This document shows, piece by piece, positions 1-8,552 of a stretch of DNA of 64,000 bases (positions are counted from its first letter, which is position 1; every line of letters starts with the position of its first letter). Source of the DNA: JAJPHW01 sp963771505 (lineage in GTDB: Bacteria > Acidobacteriota > Terriglobia > Terriglobales > Acidobacteriaceae); contig CAVYTO010000002.1 of NCBI GenBank assembly GCA_963771505.1, positions 1,240,001-1,304,000 of the forward strand, in the 5' to 3' direction. The translations under genes were made by a program, and so were the position numbers. The notes under the pieces were generated by a model. The model was not told the DNA's origin, searched no databases, and saw nothing but the letters and a program-made list of their open reading frames with translations.

Positions 1-1173
1 GATGTCGATCCGGTCGAGCAGCGGTCCAGAAATCTTCGACATGTAGCGCTGAATGATGGGTGGAGTGCAGTGGCATTCCCGCGAGCGATCGTTGAAATAG
101 CCGCAGGGACACGGATTCATCGCCGCCGCCAACATGAATCGAGAAGGAAACGTCAAAGACATCGCTGCTCGGGCAATGCACACCGTGCCATCTTCGAGCG
201 GTTGCCGCATCACTTCCAGGACATTGCGCGGGAACTCAGGCAATTCATCGAGGAAAAGCACACCATTATGAGCCAAAGACACCTCGCCCGGCCGGGGAAC
301 AGCGCCACCTCCGATCAAACCTGCGTCAGAAATTGTGTGATGCGGCGAGCGAAATGGCCTTATTCCTACCAGTCCTGCACCGGCGTCTAAAACCCCGGCA
401 ACGCTATGAATCTTGGTGGTTTCCAGCGCTTCCTCGAACGTAAACGGCGGCAGAATCGTGGGCATTCGCTTCGCCAGCATCGTCTTACCAGATCCGGGCG
501 GTCCGATCATCAGAATGTTATGCCCCCCAGCGCATGCGACTTCGAGCGCTCGCTTGGCTGTCTGCTGTCCGCGCACATCCTTGAAATCCACGGAAAACTT
601 CTGTGCCTCGGTCAACAGGTGCTCGCTGTCGACCTTGACCGGCAGAATTCCGTTGCCCGTGTTTATAAAATGGATAACATCCAGCAAAGATTTGACCGGA
701 TATACCGAAACTCCACCCACCATTGCAGCTTCTCTCGCATTCAGTTCGGGCACCACCAGTTGGGAAATTTTCTTGCCGCGAGCTTCAATCGCGATCGGCA
801 GCGCACCTCGGACGCTCCGAATTCCTCCATCCAGAGACAGTTCGCCCACGAAGAGACAATCGGGTAACTCCTTCTTATTCAATCCTCCGTAAGCTCCGAG
901 AATGCCTAAAGCCATGGGAAGGTCGAAGCCGGATCCCTCTTTCTTAATATCGGCCGGAGCCAGGTTGATGGTGATATGCGTCGGAGGTATGTCGTACCCA
1001 CAGTTCTTCAGGGCGGCTTTGACCCGGTCCCTGCTCTCTCTGACTGCGGCGTCCGGCAGGCCGACGGTGTGAAAGTGTTCTTCGCTGGTCTTGATGCCGG
1101 ATACGTCAACCTCCACCTCGATGATGTTGGCGTCAATACCGTAGACCGCCGCACTCAGTGTCTTGAACAGCAA
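1..1173 (-). CDS. comM: YifB/ComM-family Mg-chelatase-like AAA ATPase (3' end cut by window edge)
   Basis: This is the N-terminal 391 residues of a ComM/YifB protein. Family members are usually about 500 residues, so roughly the last 110-120 lie beyond base 1. Known members are hexameric AAA+ helicases that promote branch migration during integration of transforming DNA. The ChlI-like domain begins with LFKTLSAAVYGIDA and VGLPDAAVRESRDRV. Walker A (GPPGSGKT) sits near residue 220, Walker B (VLFLDELPEF) near 304, and the CPCG / CHCTPP cysteine segment lies near the truncated end. No ATG, GTG or other TTG fits better than the TTG at 1173, which has GAGG six bases upstream. The upstream 209 bases to the divergent sulfotransferase gene hold no recognisable gene. 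Confidence 0.93.
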   Translation of the reverse strand, partial: MLFKTLSAAVYGIDANIIEVEVDVSGIKTSEEHFHTVGLPDAAVRESRDRVKAALKNCGYDIPPTHITINLAPADIKKEGSGFDLPMALGILGAYGGLNKKELPDCLFVGELSLDGGIRSVRGALPIAIEARGKKISQLVVPELNAREAAMVGGVSVYPVKSLLDVIHFINTGNGILPVKVDSEHLLTEAQKFSVDFKDVRGQQTAKRALEVACAGGHNILMIGPPGSGKTMLAKRMPTILPPFTFEEALETTKIHSVAGVLDAGAGLVGIRPFRSPHHTISDAGLIGGGAVPRPGEVSLAHNGVLFLDELPEFPRNVLEVMRQPLEDGTVCIARAAMSLTFPSRFMLAAAMNPCPCGYFNDRSRECHCTPPIIQRYMSKISGPLLDRIDI

Positions 1174-1382
1174 ATAATGGCCTCAATTCCACTTTTTGGG
1201 GTGCCTTAGCATAGTGGGTTGTGAGAGAATCGGCTGTGACGGGCGACCTGCGCGAACGTGACGTGTACACAGTCCGTTATAAGTTTGCTAATGGGTTTTA
1301 TCTGGTTTGGGCAACCGGATATAGTAGATAATCATCGGAGTCACCTTAGCTACGAAAACGCTGTTGTCGAAGGATCCCCCTG

Positions 1383-2294
1383 TTGCTTCGAACCCGCGGA
1401 CTATATGAAATTCGGACGCTGGATCGAGTGGTTAAAGATGAAGCCGTACCTTTGCCCTCGTTCTTCGTAGTTGGTCCCCCTCGCACTGGCACCAGCTGGT
1501 TGCATCAAGTGTTGAGCAGCCGCACGACCCTTCCCAGCCCAATTAAAGAAACTCGCTTTTTCGACAACCACTTTCACCGCGGACTGAGCTGGTATAAGTC
1601 GCATTTCCGCGCGCCGGACCGATTCCGTCGCGTGGGGGAGATCGCCCCGACCTATTTCGCTTCAAATCATGCTCGCGAGCGAATCGCGCTCACCGTCCCC
1701 AGGGCAAAGATTGTGTGCATTTTCCGCAATCCGGTGGAACGAATTCTATCGCTCTATCGACTTAAACGGGCATACGGACGCATACCCTGGGGGCTTGACG
1801 AAGCCATGGTTCGCGATCCCGAACTGGTTGAGTCCAGCAAATACGCCACGAAACTTCGGCTGTGGCAGAAATCCCTAGGCGAACATCGCGTCCTGGCTAC
1901 GGTCTACGACGACCTTCAGCGCGAACCGCAAAACTTTGTGGACACTTTGGCCGATTTCATTTCGGTTCCTCGATTCACCTTGTCGGAATCGGAAATGCAA
2001 TCGGTATTCGGCTCGGAGTTTTTCACCGAACCGCGTAACTACTACAGCACCCGCGGTGCAACGCTCATGGCAGATTGGCTGAAAGCACGCCGCCTCGGCG
2101 CGATCCCTACAGCCGTCAAAAAGTCACCCTTATTGAGAATGTTCGTCGGTGGCGGAGCAAAGTTTACCCACACTTCGCCGGATGTGTCCGAGCGCCTCTG
2201 CAAGATGTTCACGCCTGAAGTAGAAGAATTGGAAGAACTGATGAAGCGTCGGCTCACGGAATGGAAATTGCCGCTGCTTCCTACAGGCAGTTAG
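1383..2294 (+). CDS. Sulfotransferase-domain protein
   Basis: A 303-residue cytosolic PAPS-dependent sulfotransferase-like protein. The 5'-phosphosulfate-binding loop is VGPPRTGTSWL (residues 30-40). A 3'-phosphate-binding segment, IVCIFRNPVERILSLY, lies near residues 110-125, as in heparan/Stf0-type sulfotransferases that sulfate sugars or lipids. The acceptor cannot be told from sequence. The TTG at 1383 is preceded by GAAGGA eight bases upstream and is preferred; a GTG at 1428 is the alternative and would still keep the PSB loop. It stands alone, between divergent comM and a SIMPL-domain gene about 100 bases downstream, with no PAPS-synthesis genes nearby. Confidence 0.82.
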   Translation: MLRTRGLYEIRTLDRVVKDEAVPLPSFFVVGPPRTGTSWLHQVLSSRTTLPSPIKETRFFDNHFHRGLSWYKSHFRAPDRFRRVGEIAPTYFASNHARERIALTVPRAKIVCIFRNPVERILSLYRLKRAYGRIPWGLDEAMVRDPELVESSKYATKLRLWQKSLGEHRVLATVYDDLQREPQNFVDTLADFISVPRFTLSESEMQSVFGSEFFTEPRNYYSTRGATLMADWLKARRLGAIPTAVKKSPLLRMFVGGGAKFTHTSPDVSERLCKMFTPEVEELEELMKRRLTEWKLPLLPTGS

Positions 2295-2395
2295 ACCCCC
2301 GGACGGTATTCCCTCGCCATTTTTCTCGAGCGATCTGAGAACGCTGAAACCTGCTATCCTTCGTTGCGCCGTCCCCGGCCAGCAGGAAGGAAATC

Positions 2396-3160
2396 ATGGA
2401 CAACCTGTCGCAGACCAACCGCACCCTGCCGGCTCTTTTTCTCGCAGCCGGAATCATCGTCGCCGCATGGGTACTTGGCGCCCAAATCAAAGCGACGCGC
2501 TTAGGCGATCGCTACATAACCGTCAAAGGCCTGGTCGAGCGCAACGTCAAATCCGATTTAGCGATATGGCCGATTTCTTCTAAAGAAGCGGGCGACGATC
2601 TCGCATCCGTCTACGCCAAAACCGATGCAGATAAGCAAGCCATCCTTCAATTTCTCGATCAGCAGGGGATTCAATCCGGCGAGATAGAACTCGGCGTCTT
2701 GCGGGTTGTGGACACGCAAGCCAACGAATTCGGCGGCGAGCGAGCGCCCAAACGCTACATCGTCGAGCAACAGATCACGGTGCGGTCAGGGCGGGTAGAC
2801 CAGATCGCCGCAGCAGCGCAGAAGACCATTCTGCTGCTCCATAAGGGCATCGTCCTCAACAGCAATCCCGGCATGCCCAACCAGGGCCTCACGTACAAGT
2901 TCAACGGCCTGAATTCCATTAAACCCGACATGATCACAGAAGCGACACGAAATGCTCGCTCCGCCGCGGACAGGTTCGCTTCAGATTCTGGAAGCAAAGT
3001 CGGTTCTATTCGCCAGGCCAACCAGGGAGTCTTTTCGATTCTTGCGGCGGACCAGGCAAGCGGCACCGGTGAAGCCAACGATGCCGCTAATTCCGCCGAC
3101 AATAGTTTGATGAAGACTGTCAGGGTGGTGACGTCGGTGCAGTACTATCTCGAAAATTGA
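2396..3160 (+). CDS. SIMPL-domain (DUF541) membrane-anchored protein
   Basis: A 254-residue protein with one N-terminal hydrophobic segment (about residues 10-29), so anchored in or exported across the inner membrane. The rest resembles the SIMPL/DUF541 fold: ITVKGLVERNVKSDLAIW at the start of the domain, repeated alpha-beta elements, and the late RSAADRFASDSGSKVGSI segment. E. coli relatives (YggE) are linked to oxidative-stress tolerance, but the molecular activity is unknown. The ATG has a strong AGGAAGG ribosome site with correct spacing. It ends 16 bases before the end of the convergent thiolase gene. Confidence 0.83.
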   Translation: MDNLSQTNRTLPALFLAAGIIVAAWVLGAQIKATRLGDRYITVKGLVERNVKSDLAIWPISSKEAGDDLASVYAKTDADKQAILQFLDQQGIQSGEIELGVLRVVDTQANEFGGERAPKRYIVEQQITVRSGRVDQIAAAAQKTILLLHKGIVLNSNPGMPNQGLTYKFNGLNSIKPDMITEATRNARSAADRFASDSGSKVGSIRQANQGVFSILAADQASGTGEANDAANSADNSLMKTVRVVTSVQYYLEN

Positions 3161-3176
3161 CGCGACCGGCAAGTTT

Positions 3177-4370
3177 CTAGCGTTCCACCGCCATCGCCAC
3201 CGCGTTGCCGCCGCCCAGACATAGCGCCGCAACCCCGCGGTGCAAGTCTCGACGGATCATCTCGTAGATTAATCCCACCAGAACGCGAGCCCCGCTTGCA
3301 CCGATCGGATGTCCGATCGCCACGGCCCCGCCGTTCACGTTGACTTTGTTCGGATCGAGTTTGAGTTCCCGCATCACACCAAGCGCTTGCACAGAAAAAG
3401 CTTCGTTCAACTCGTATAACTCGACATCTTCATTTTTCCAGCCGGTTTTTTGCCAGATCTTTCTCACCGCTTCAACCGGCGCCATCATTACCCACGCTGC
3501 ATCGATGCCACTGGTTGCTTGCGCCACGATCCGTACCATGGGAGTCGCGCCCAGGTCTTTTGCCCGTTTGGCGCTGGTGACCACCACTGCCGCCGCTCCG
3601 TCATTCACGCCGGGAGCGTTTCCAGCGGTAACCGTTCCATCCTTCTTGAACGCCGGTTTGAGCGACCGCAAAACTTCGATCGTCGTGTCGGCACGAGGCG
3701 ATTCATCTTTATCAAAAATACCCGGCGCTTCACCTTTCTTTTTCGCCGGGAGTTCCACGGGAACGATTTGCGACTTGAAGTGTCCGTCTTTGATAGCGGC
3801 GAGAGCTTTGCGGTGCGAGCTGAGCGCGAATTCGTCCTGTTCTTCACGGGTGATGCCGTATTTCTCAGCTACGTTCTCGCCGGTAATTCCCATGTGGTAA
3901 TTGTTGTAGATGTCCCAGAGTCCGTCGTGCACCATGGCATCGACAAGCTGCTGATTACCCAATCGAAAACCCTTGCGCGCATTCGGCAGAAGATACGGCG
4001 CGTTTGTCATCGACTCCATGCCACCTGCAACTACGATCGAACTGTTCTCGGTCTGAATTGCCTGCGCGGCAAGCGCGACTGCTTTCAATCCTGAGCCGCA
4101 AACTTTGTTTATAGTCATGGCACCTACTTCTGCCGGCAATCCGCCGAAGATTGCCGCTTGCCTCGCAGGATTTTGCCCCAGGCCCGCCGACACGACGTTG
4201 CCCATGATGCATTCATCCACCAGCTTCGGATCGATCTTCGCGCGTTGCACCGCTTCCTTCACAACGATCGCGCCGAGCTTTGTTGCACTCAAGTCCGCGA
4301 GACTGCCTTGAAATTTTCCCACCGCCGTGCGGCACCCCGAAATGATCACTACATCGTCAAAAGCGGCCAT
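3177..4370 (-). CDS. Acetyl-CoA acetyltransferase (thiolase)
   Basis: A 397-residue biosynthetic or degradative thiolase that condenses two acetyl-CoA to acetoacetyl-CoA, or the reverse. The acyl-accepting cysteine is C91 in INKVCGSGLKAV. The C-terminal catalytic pair is H354 in AIGHPIGASGAR and C384 in LCLGGGNAV. Length and motif order match AtoB/PhaA enzymes. No 3-ketoacyl reductase, PHA synthase or CoA-transferase is adjacent, so the pathway is not fixed by context. It is encoded convergently with the SIMPL gene. Confidence 0.93.
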   Translation of the reverse strand: MAAFDDVVIISGCRTAVGKFQGSLADLSATKLGAIVVKEAVQRAKIDPKLVDECIMGNVVSAGLGQNPARQAAIFGGLPAEVGAMTINKVCGSGLKAVALAAQAIQTENSSIVVAGGMESMTNAPYLLPNARKGFRLGNQQLVDAMVHDGLWDIYNNYHMGITGENVAEKYGITREEQDEFALSSHRKALAAIKDGHFKSQIVPVELPAKKKGEAPGIFDKDESPRADTTIEVLRSLKPAFKKDGTVTAGNAPGVNDGAAAVVVTSAKRAKDLGATPMVRIVAQATSGIDAAWVMMAPVEAVRKIWQKTGWKNEDVELYELNEAFSVQALGVMRELKLDPNKVNVNGGAVAIGHPIGASGARVLVGLIYEMIRRDLHRGVAALCLGGGNAVAMAVER

Positions 4371-4649
4371 TTATATAGCTCCTATCGTGATTGTGCTAGT
4401 CAGATTATAGATGCCTGCGCGCGATGAAAGATGGAAATTAGCTACCCGCACACAATCAGGATCGAGAGTCTGAGCCGGACCTCGAACGTTGAACGATTGC
4501 TCTTTGGCGTTGCGTTAGCTAAACGTGTTTTGCTTCTGTCGCACGAAAACGCGCGCGTGACTCTCGAATGCGAAGAGAAAAAAATCTCGGGCACACTACG
4601 ACGGTGACTTTGGTACATGGGTCATCAGCACGACTTATGCATTTTTTTC
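4371..4649. other. Intergenic stretch between thiolase start and micro-ORF promoter
   Basis: No convincing gene, tRNA or hairpin was seen here. It would contain the promoter of the minus-strand thiolase gene and is bounded on the right by the strong plus-strand promoter at 4650. Confidence 0.5.
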
Positions 4650-4678
4650 TTGACTTCACTTTTCGTTGACTCTATACA
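4650..4678 (+). promoter_or_regulatory. Near-consensus sigma-70-type promoter for the 15-aa micro-ORF
   Basis: A -35 element TTGACT (4650-4655) and a -10 element TATACA (4673-4678) are separated by exactly 17 bases. Transcription should begin about 4685, giving a 5' leader of about 60 bases before the ATG at 4745. The surrounding sequence is AT-rich compared with the flanking genes. Confidence 0.72.
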
Positions 4679-4744
4679 TTCAATCAGTTGCAACATTTCA
4701 CCGTTGCATATCATCCATGAAAAATGGAAAGGGAGAATAGAACA

Positions 4745-4792
4745 ATGGCAACCAAGAAAAAGGCAAAGAAAGCTGCAAAGAAGAAACACTAA
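4745..4792 (+). CDS. Candidate 15-residue Lys/Ala-rich micro-protein
   Basis: An ATG-initiated reading frame encodes MATKKKAKKAAKKKH followed by TAA. A ribosome site (AAAGGGAG) ends nine bases before the ATG. The frame sits between a near-consensus promoter (4650-4678) and a strong intrinsic terminator (4816-4845), so it is the only coding potential in a transcript of about 160 bases. Nine of 15 residues are lysine and the rest mainly alanine, resembling the basic tails of bacterial histone-H1-like or nucleic-acid-binding proteins. Such a peptide could bind RNA, DNA or ribosomes; this is inference. Alternatively the transcript is a small RNA whose ORF is incidental. Confidence 0.55.
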   Translation: MATKKKAKKAAKKKH

Positions 4793-4815
4793 GAGTGTTT
4801 CAGCAAGAAACCACA

Positions 4816-4845
4816 GGGGACGCCAAGCGCGTCCCCTTAGTTTTT
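4816..4845 (+). terminator. Rho-independent terminator of the micro-ORF transcript
   Basis: A perfect 8-bp GC-rich stem (GGGGACGC 4816-4823 with GCGTCCCC 4829-4836) with a 5-base loop is followed by TTAGTTTTT. It lies 24 bases after the micro-ORF stop, and also faces the end of the convergent helicase gene. Confidence 0.85.
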
Positions 4846-4855
4846 GCGCGGAACG

Positions 4856-7798
4856 TTAGTTCGCCAACCGGGTGGATTCGATCTTGTAGAACTTTCTCTC
4901 CTTCGCCGGACACAAGTTCTGGTAGGCGCAGAAACTGCAATGAAAGCCGGGTGTCGCCCTGAAGCTTCCTTGCGCGATCTTCGCCACAGTCTCTGCAATC
5001 GACTTCTTCACTTCATCCAGTTGGGATTCGCTGCGAGAAGTTGCCACCATTTGATTGCCATCAAGGTTATGGAGCACGAGGCGATCCGCTCGATACCCCC
5101 ACTTCTCTCTCGCTGCTAGTGCGTAAATCGAAAGCTGCAAACTTTCATCCGCGTCTTCCTGGGTCTGCGGACGCCCGGTCTTGTAATCCGTGATCGCCAC
5201 GCTCCCGTCAGGCTCGCGATCAATCCGGTCGATCCGGCCGGTTACTAACGTGCCCGCTAGCGGGATCTCGAAGCCTTCCTCGGTATGCAGCACTTGCGGC
5301 TGTAAGCCGCTAGCGAGGCCGCGGAAAAATTCTTCAAGTTGTGCCACGCCCTGTTTCTCATATAACTGGTGTTGATAGGGATCCTGCAATCGTGCGTTGG
5401 TAAGGTCGTCACGGAAGGCCTGGATCACCGCATCGACAGCCATGGGCCTCTCCAGCCTGACGGAGTCGAAATAGTCGCGCAGCACCCGGTGAACACTAGC
5501 CCCGAACTGCATGGCTCCTGGCACCTCTTGCGGAAGTTTCCACTCCCGCTCCAACTTGAATTGCAGGGGACAGCGTTTATACGATTGCAGAGAACTGGCG
5601 CTTACCCTCGCGCTGAGGTCCGAACCTGGCGGCAAGGATACCCACTCCGCCGTCCTAGACGCGCAGGCTTCGAGCGCCGATTCAGCAAACATTGTCGTCT
5701 GGAATCCGCTGGCAGGGCGTGGCCGCAGGTATTGCGACAATCCTGCGACACCGAGGAGTTCTCGAAGATAACCCGGCGGAGTCTTGTCTTTGCCTCTCCC
5801 GGTCGTTCCGTACAAAGTCAGGGTGTCCCGCGCCCGGGTCATGGCGACATAGAAAATACGACGGTCTTCCTGTTCTGACAGCGCCTTGTCGTCGAAATCG
5901 TCGAGCGAAGCGTCGTTCCGCAAATCGCGCGGAAACTCGAACAGGGGTTCACGGTAACTTACCGGGAACGACCCTTTGCATACCCGGATGACAAACACGT
6001 GTTTGAATTCAAGCCCTTTTGCGCCATGCACGGTCATGAGCCTGACAGCATCGCTTTCCTCTGCAACCGACAGGCAAACCATTCCGCCGGCTTCGCGGTA
6101 ATAGTCAAGGTATTCGACAAACTCTCCGGCAGATCCAGTCAGCGTCAGCGGCTTGGCTTCCCACTGCTTCGCGAACACCAGCAAAGCGCACACGGGGGCG
6201 GAGGACAAGTCCAGGTTAAACTTTGCCGCGGCGATTTCGAGCGCTCGATGGATTTTGACTTCCGGATGCGCGATGGCGCTCCTCGCGGCCTCCACTACCT
6301 GAAGAACGCGCTCCCCGCCAGCTACACCGGACAAAGCCTGCCGCATGCTCCGCTTGTCGGGATTCTCCGGGTCGGGATCTCTGGGGAGCGACCGTATCTT
6401 CGCTTGCAGTTCCTGCGGCCGGATGTCGAATTGCGGCAACGCCGCAACGCGCAGGAGGCTGATGCTGTCACCGTTCGAGACGACTGCCCGCAGACACGCG
6501 ACCAAATCTCGAACCTGCGGAGTGTCCATCACGTCCATATTTTCCACCGAGAATGGAATGCCCTGCTGCGCCAGTTCCGCGGCAAGTTCGAGGCCATGCA
6601 AACGTGTCCGGTAGAGAACCGCGAAATCCCGCCACCGGCATCCTGACTGCGCACGCTTGTTTTTTAACTCTCCAACAATGTCCGCACACTCCGCCTGATT
6701 ATTCGCCGTGACGACGTCGACTGGCTCGCGGCGCGACGGGGCCGCATCCTCATCTCTCGCGGAAACCAGCGCCTTTCGCTGTTGTATCCACGTCGCGTCC
6801 TCAGAAAGAGGAATCTGCTGCGGATTGCAACGAATGGCTGAGTAGGCGGATTGCAGGATTGGCGTAGTTGACCTGCGGTTCTTCTCCAGTCGGACCATTC
6901 TTGAGTCCGGAAAGGCCTTGGTGAACAGGGTGAACGCCGCACTCGTGGCCCCGCGAAAGCGATAAATGGCCTGGTCCGGATCACCCACGGCAAACACATT
7001 GCCTCGCGGCCCGGCTAACAACTGGATGATTTTGATTTGCGCCACGTTGGCGTCCTGGAATTCATCTACGAGGACGTAGCGCGCACGCAAGCGCTCGTTC
7101 TCAAGAACCGCTCGGTCCGAGGACAGCAGCGCATAGGCTCCGCTGATCATATCGCCGAACGTGCCCAGGTTTCTTTCCTGGAGCATTTCATCGACTTTCT
7201 CGAAGACGAACGCGATTTCCCGGCAGCGGCTGAAAGTCTCGTCTTGAGAGAGTTCGTCCCGCTCGGCGCTCTTGCTCACGCGCGGCCAGGGCAGTTCGCC
7301 GCGTTCCAGCTTGCCGACATATTCGCGATATTGAATCGGCCCTACCAGTTCGTCCTGACACCGTTGCAGAAATTGCAGCAGGTCCTGGAGGAACTCGCTG
7401 ACCTTTGCGGCGCGAACAAAGTGACGCAGTTCAAGTTCCGGAAGACGCCGGCGCAGCATGATCCACAGATCTTTTTCATCCACGACGTTGAATGCCTTGC
7501 CATGGCGGCGCAAGAGGCACAAGCAATAATCGTGGAAAGTTGTCGCTTCGAGCGCCGAAACATCGACATTCGGCAGCTCGGTGCGCACCCTGTCTCGCAT
7601 CTCCTGGGCTGAATTGTTTGTGTACGTGAGAGCGAGGATGTCAGTCGGCGTCGCGTGGCCGTGGCGGATCAAGTTCGCAATCCGCTTGGTGAGAACGGTG
7701 GTCTTGCCGGTGCCAGCCCCGGCCACAACCAGCATCGGACCGGCGACGTGCTCGACGGCCTCGCGCTGCCGGACGTCTATTTCAATTTTCTTTGGCAT
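4856..7798 (-). CDS. UvrD/PcrA-like helicase fused to a Cas4/AddB-type Fe-S nuclease domain
   Basis: A 980-residue superfamily 1A helicase with a C-terminal PD-(D/E)XK nuclease. Walker A is AGAGTGKTT (residues 26-34). Other helicase motifs are VLVDEFQDAN, GDPDQAIYRFRGA, TVHGAKGLEFKHVFV and FYVAMTRARDTL. The nuclease domain carries GRIDRIDRE and ITDYKTGRPQ. A cysteine quartet typical of 4Fe-4S AddB/Cas4 nucleases is present: one Cys in SYKRCPLQF and three in CSFCAYQNLC. The architecture fits AddA/RecB/AdnB-type end-processing or repair enzymes. No AddB or AdnA partner is encoded in the window. It follows rsmE by 32 bases and probably is the last gene of the hrcA-grpE-dnaJ-rsmE transcription unit. 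Confidence 0.9.
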   Translation of the reverse strand: MPKKIEIDVRQREAVEHVAGPMLVVAGAGTGKTTVLTKRIANLIRHGHATPTDILALTYTNNSAQEMRDRVRTELPNVDVSALEATTFHDYCLCLLRRHGKAFNVVDEKDLWIMLRRRLPELELRHFVRAAKVSEFLQDLLQFLQRCQDELVGPIQYREYVGKLERGELPWPRVSKSAERDELSQDETFSRCREIAFVFEKVDEMLQERNLGTFGDMISGAYALLSSDRAVLENERLRARYVLVDEFQDANVAQIKIIQLLAGPRGNVFAVGDPDQAIYRFRGATSAAFTLFTKAFPDSRMVRLEKNRRSTTPILQSAYSAIRCNPQQIPLSEDATWIQQRKALVSARDEDAAPSRREPVDVVTANNQAECADIVGELKNKRAQSGCRWRDFAVLYRTRLHGLELAAELAQQGIPFSVENMDVMDTPQVRDLVACLRAVVSNGDSISLLRVAALPQFDIRPQELQAKIRSLPRDPDPENPDKRSMRQALSGVAGGERVLQVVEAARSAIAHPEVKIHRALEIAAAKFNLDLSSAPVCALLVFAKQWEAKPLTLTGSAGEFVEYLDYYREAGGMVCLSVAEESDAVRLMTVHGAKGLEFKHVFVIRVCKGSFPVSYREPLFEFPRDLRNDASLDDFDDKALSEQEDRRIFYVAMTRARDTLTLYGTTGRGKDKTPPGYLRELLGVAGLSQYLRPRPASGFQTTMFAESALEACASRTAEWVSLPPGSDLSARVSASSLQSYKRCPLQFKLEREWKLPQEVPGAMQFGASVHRVLRDYFDSVRLERPMAVDAVIQAFRDDLTNARLQDPYQHQLYEKQGVAQLEEFFRGLASGLQPQVLHTEEGFEIPLAGTLVTGRIDRIDREPDGSVAITDYKTGRPQTQEDADESLQLSIYALAAREKWGYRADRLVLHNLDGNQMVATSRSESQLDEVKKSIAETVAKIAQGSFRATPGFHCSFCAYQNLCPAKERKFYKIESTRLAN

Positions 7799-7830
7799 TC
7801 GAATCGAGGATAGCAGAGGGAAATTGTCGG

Positions 7831-8541
7831 CTAGCGGTGGAAAACTGCGATCGCAGTCGCGGCGATTGCCGCAGTTTCGGCGCGCAAAATCGTATTACCC
7901 AACCCCGTGGCGATCCATCCCGACGAGTTGAACATGTCTAGTTCTTCTTCTGCCCATCCACCTTCCGGGCCTACGGCCAGGGTTAACTCGTCACTCGCGC
8001 TGAATTCGGTCAAGACGCCAGTCATCGGTGGTTGATTTTTTTCTTCGGACAGCACAACTCGCGCACCGTTCGTCTGGCTTATCAGTTCGCTACATTTGAT
8101 CGGCGTAGCTATTCGGGGCGGAGCGGTCCGACGGGATTGCTCAGCCGCTTGTTGGGCGATGCGCTCCCATCTTTTTCCGCGTTTGTTCGCGGCCTGGACC
8201 AAATGTTTATCGCTACGCCGCGCGATGACCGGCACAATCTGTGAAACGCCGAGTTCCGTGCACTTTTCGATTGCCCATTCCATGCGGTCAAACTTGAAAA
8301 CAGCCAGCGCGAGGACTAATGGACGCAACGCCTCTTCCTCGATAGCCTCGCCTAGATCGAATTCAACGCTATCGGGGCGTATAGCAGAGACCTTGCCCGA
8401 GCGAACGCCATCCGGGGTAACGATGTCGAACTGCTGACCGATTTGAGCGCGAAGAACGGTAGCCAGATGTTGTGCGTGATCGCCGCGCAAGAACGCGCGA
8501 TCGCCGGACACGTCATCGGCAATCCAACGGCGGCGAGTCAT
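7831..8541 (-). CDS. rsmE: 16S rRNA m3U1498 methyltransferase
   Basis: A 236-residue SPOUT-family enzyme that methylates N3 of U1498 in 16S rRNA using SAM. The N-terminal PUA-like region contains RGDHAQHLATVLRAQIGQ. The C-terminal trefoil knot shows VGPEGGWAEEEL and LGNTILRAETA, which form the SAM site. Length is normal. The gene lies 11 bases downstream of dnaJ; a dnaJ-rsmE pairing is common in bacteria and supports the call. The ATG start is ordinary. Confidence 0.95.
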   Translation of the reverse strand: MTRRRWIADDVSGDRAFLRGDHAQHLATVLRAQIGQQFDIVTPDGVRSGKVSAIRPDSVEFDLGEAIEEEALRPLVLALAVFKFDRMEWAIEKCTELGVSQIVPVIARRSDKHLVQAANKRGKRWERIAQQAAEQSRRTAPPRIATPIKCSELISQTNGARVVLSEEKNQPPMTGVLTEFSASDELTLAVGPEGGWAEEELDMFNSSGWIATGLGNTILRAETAAIAATAIAVFHR

Positions 8542-8552
8542 GTGATGAGGGG

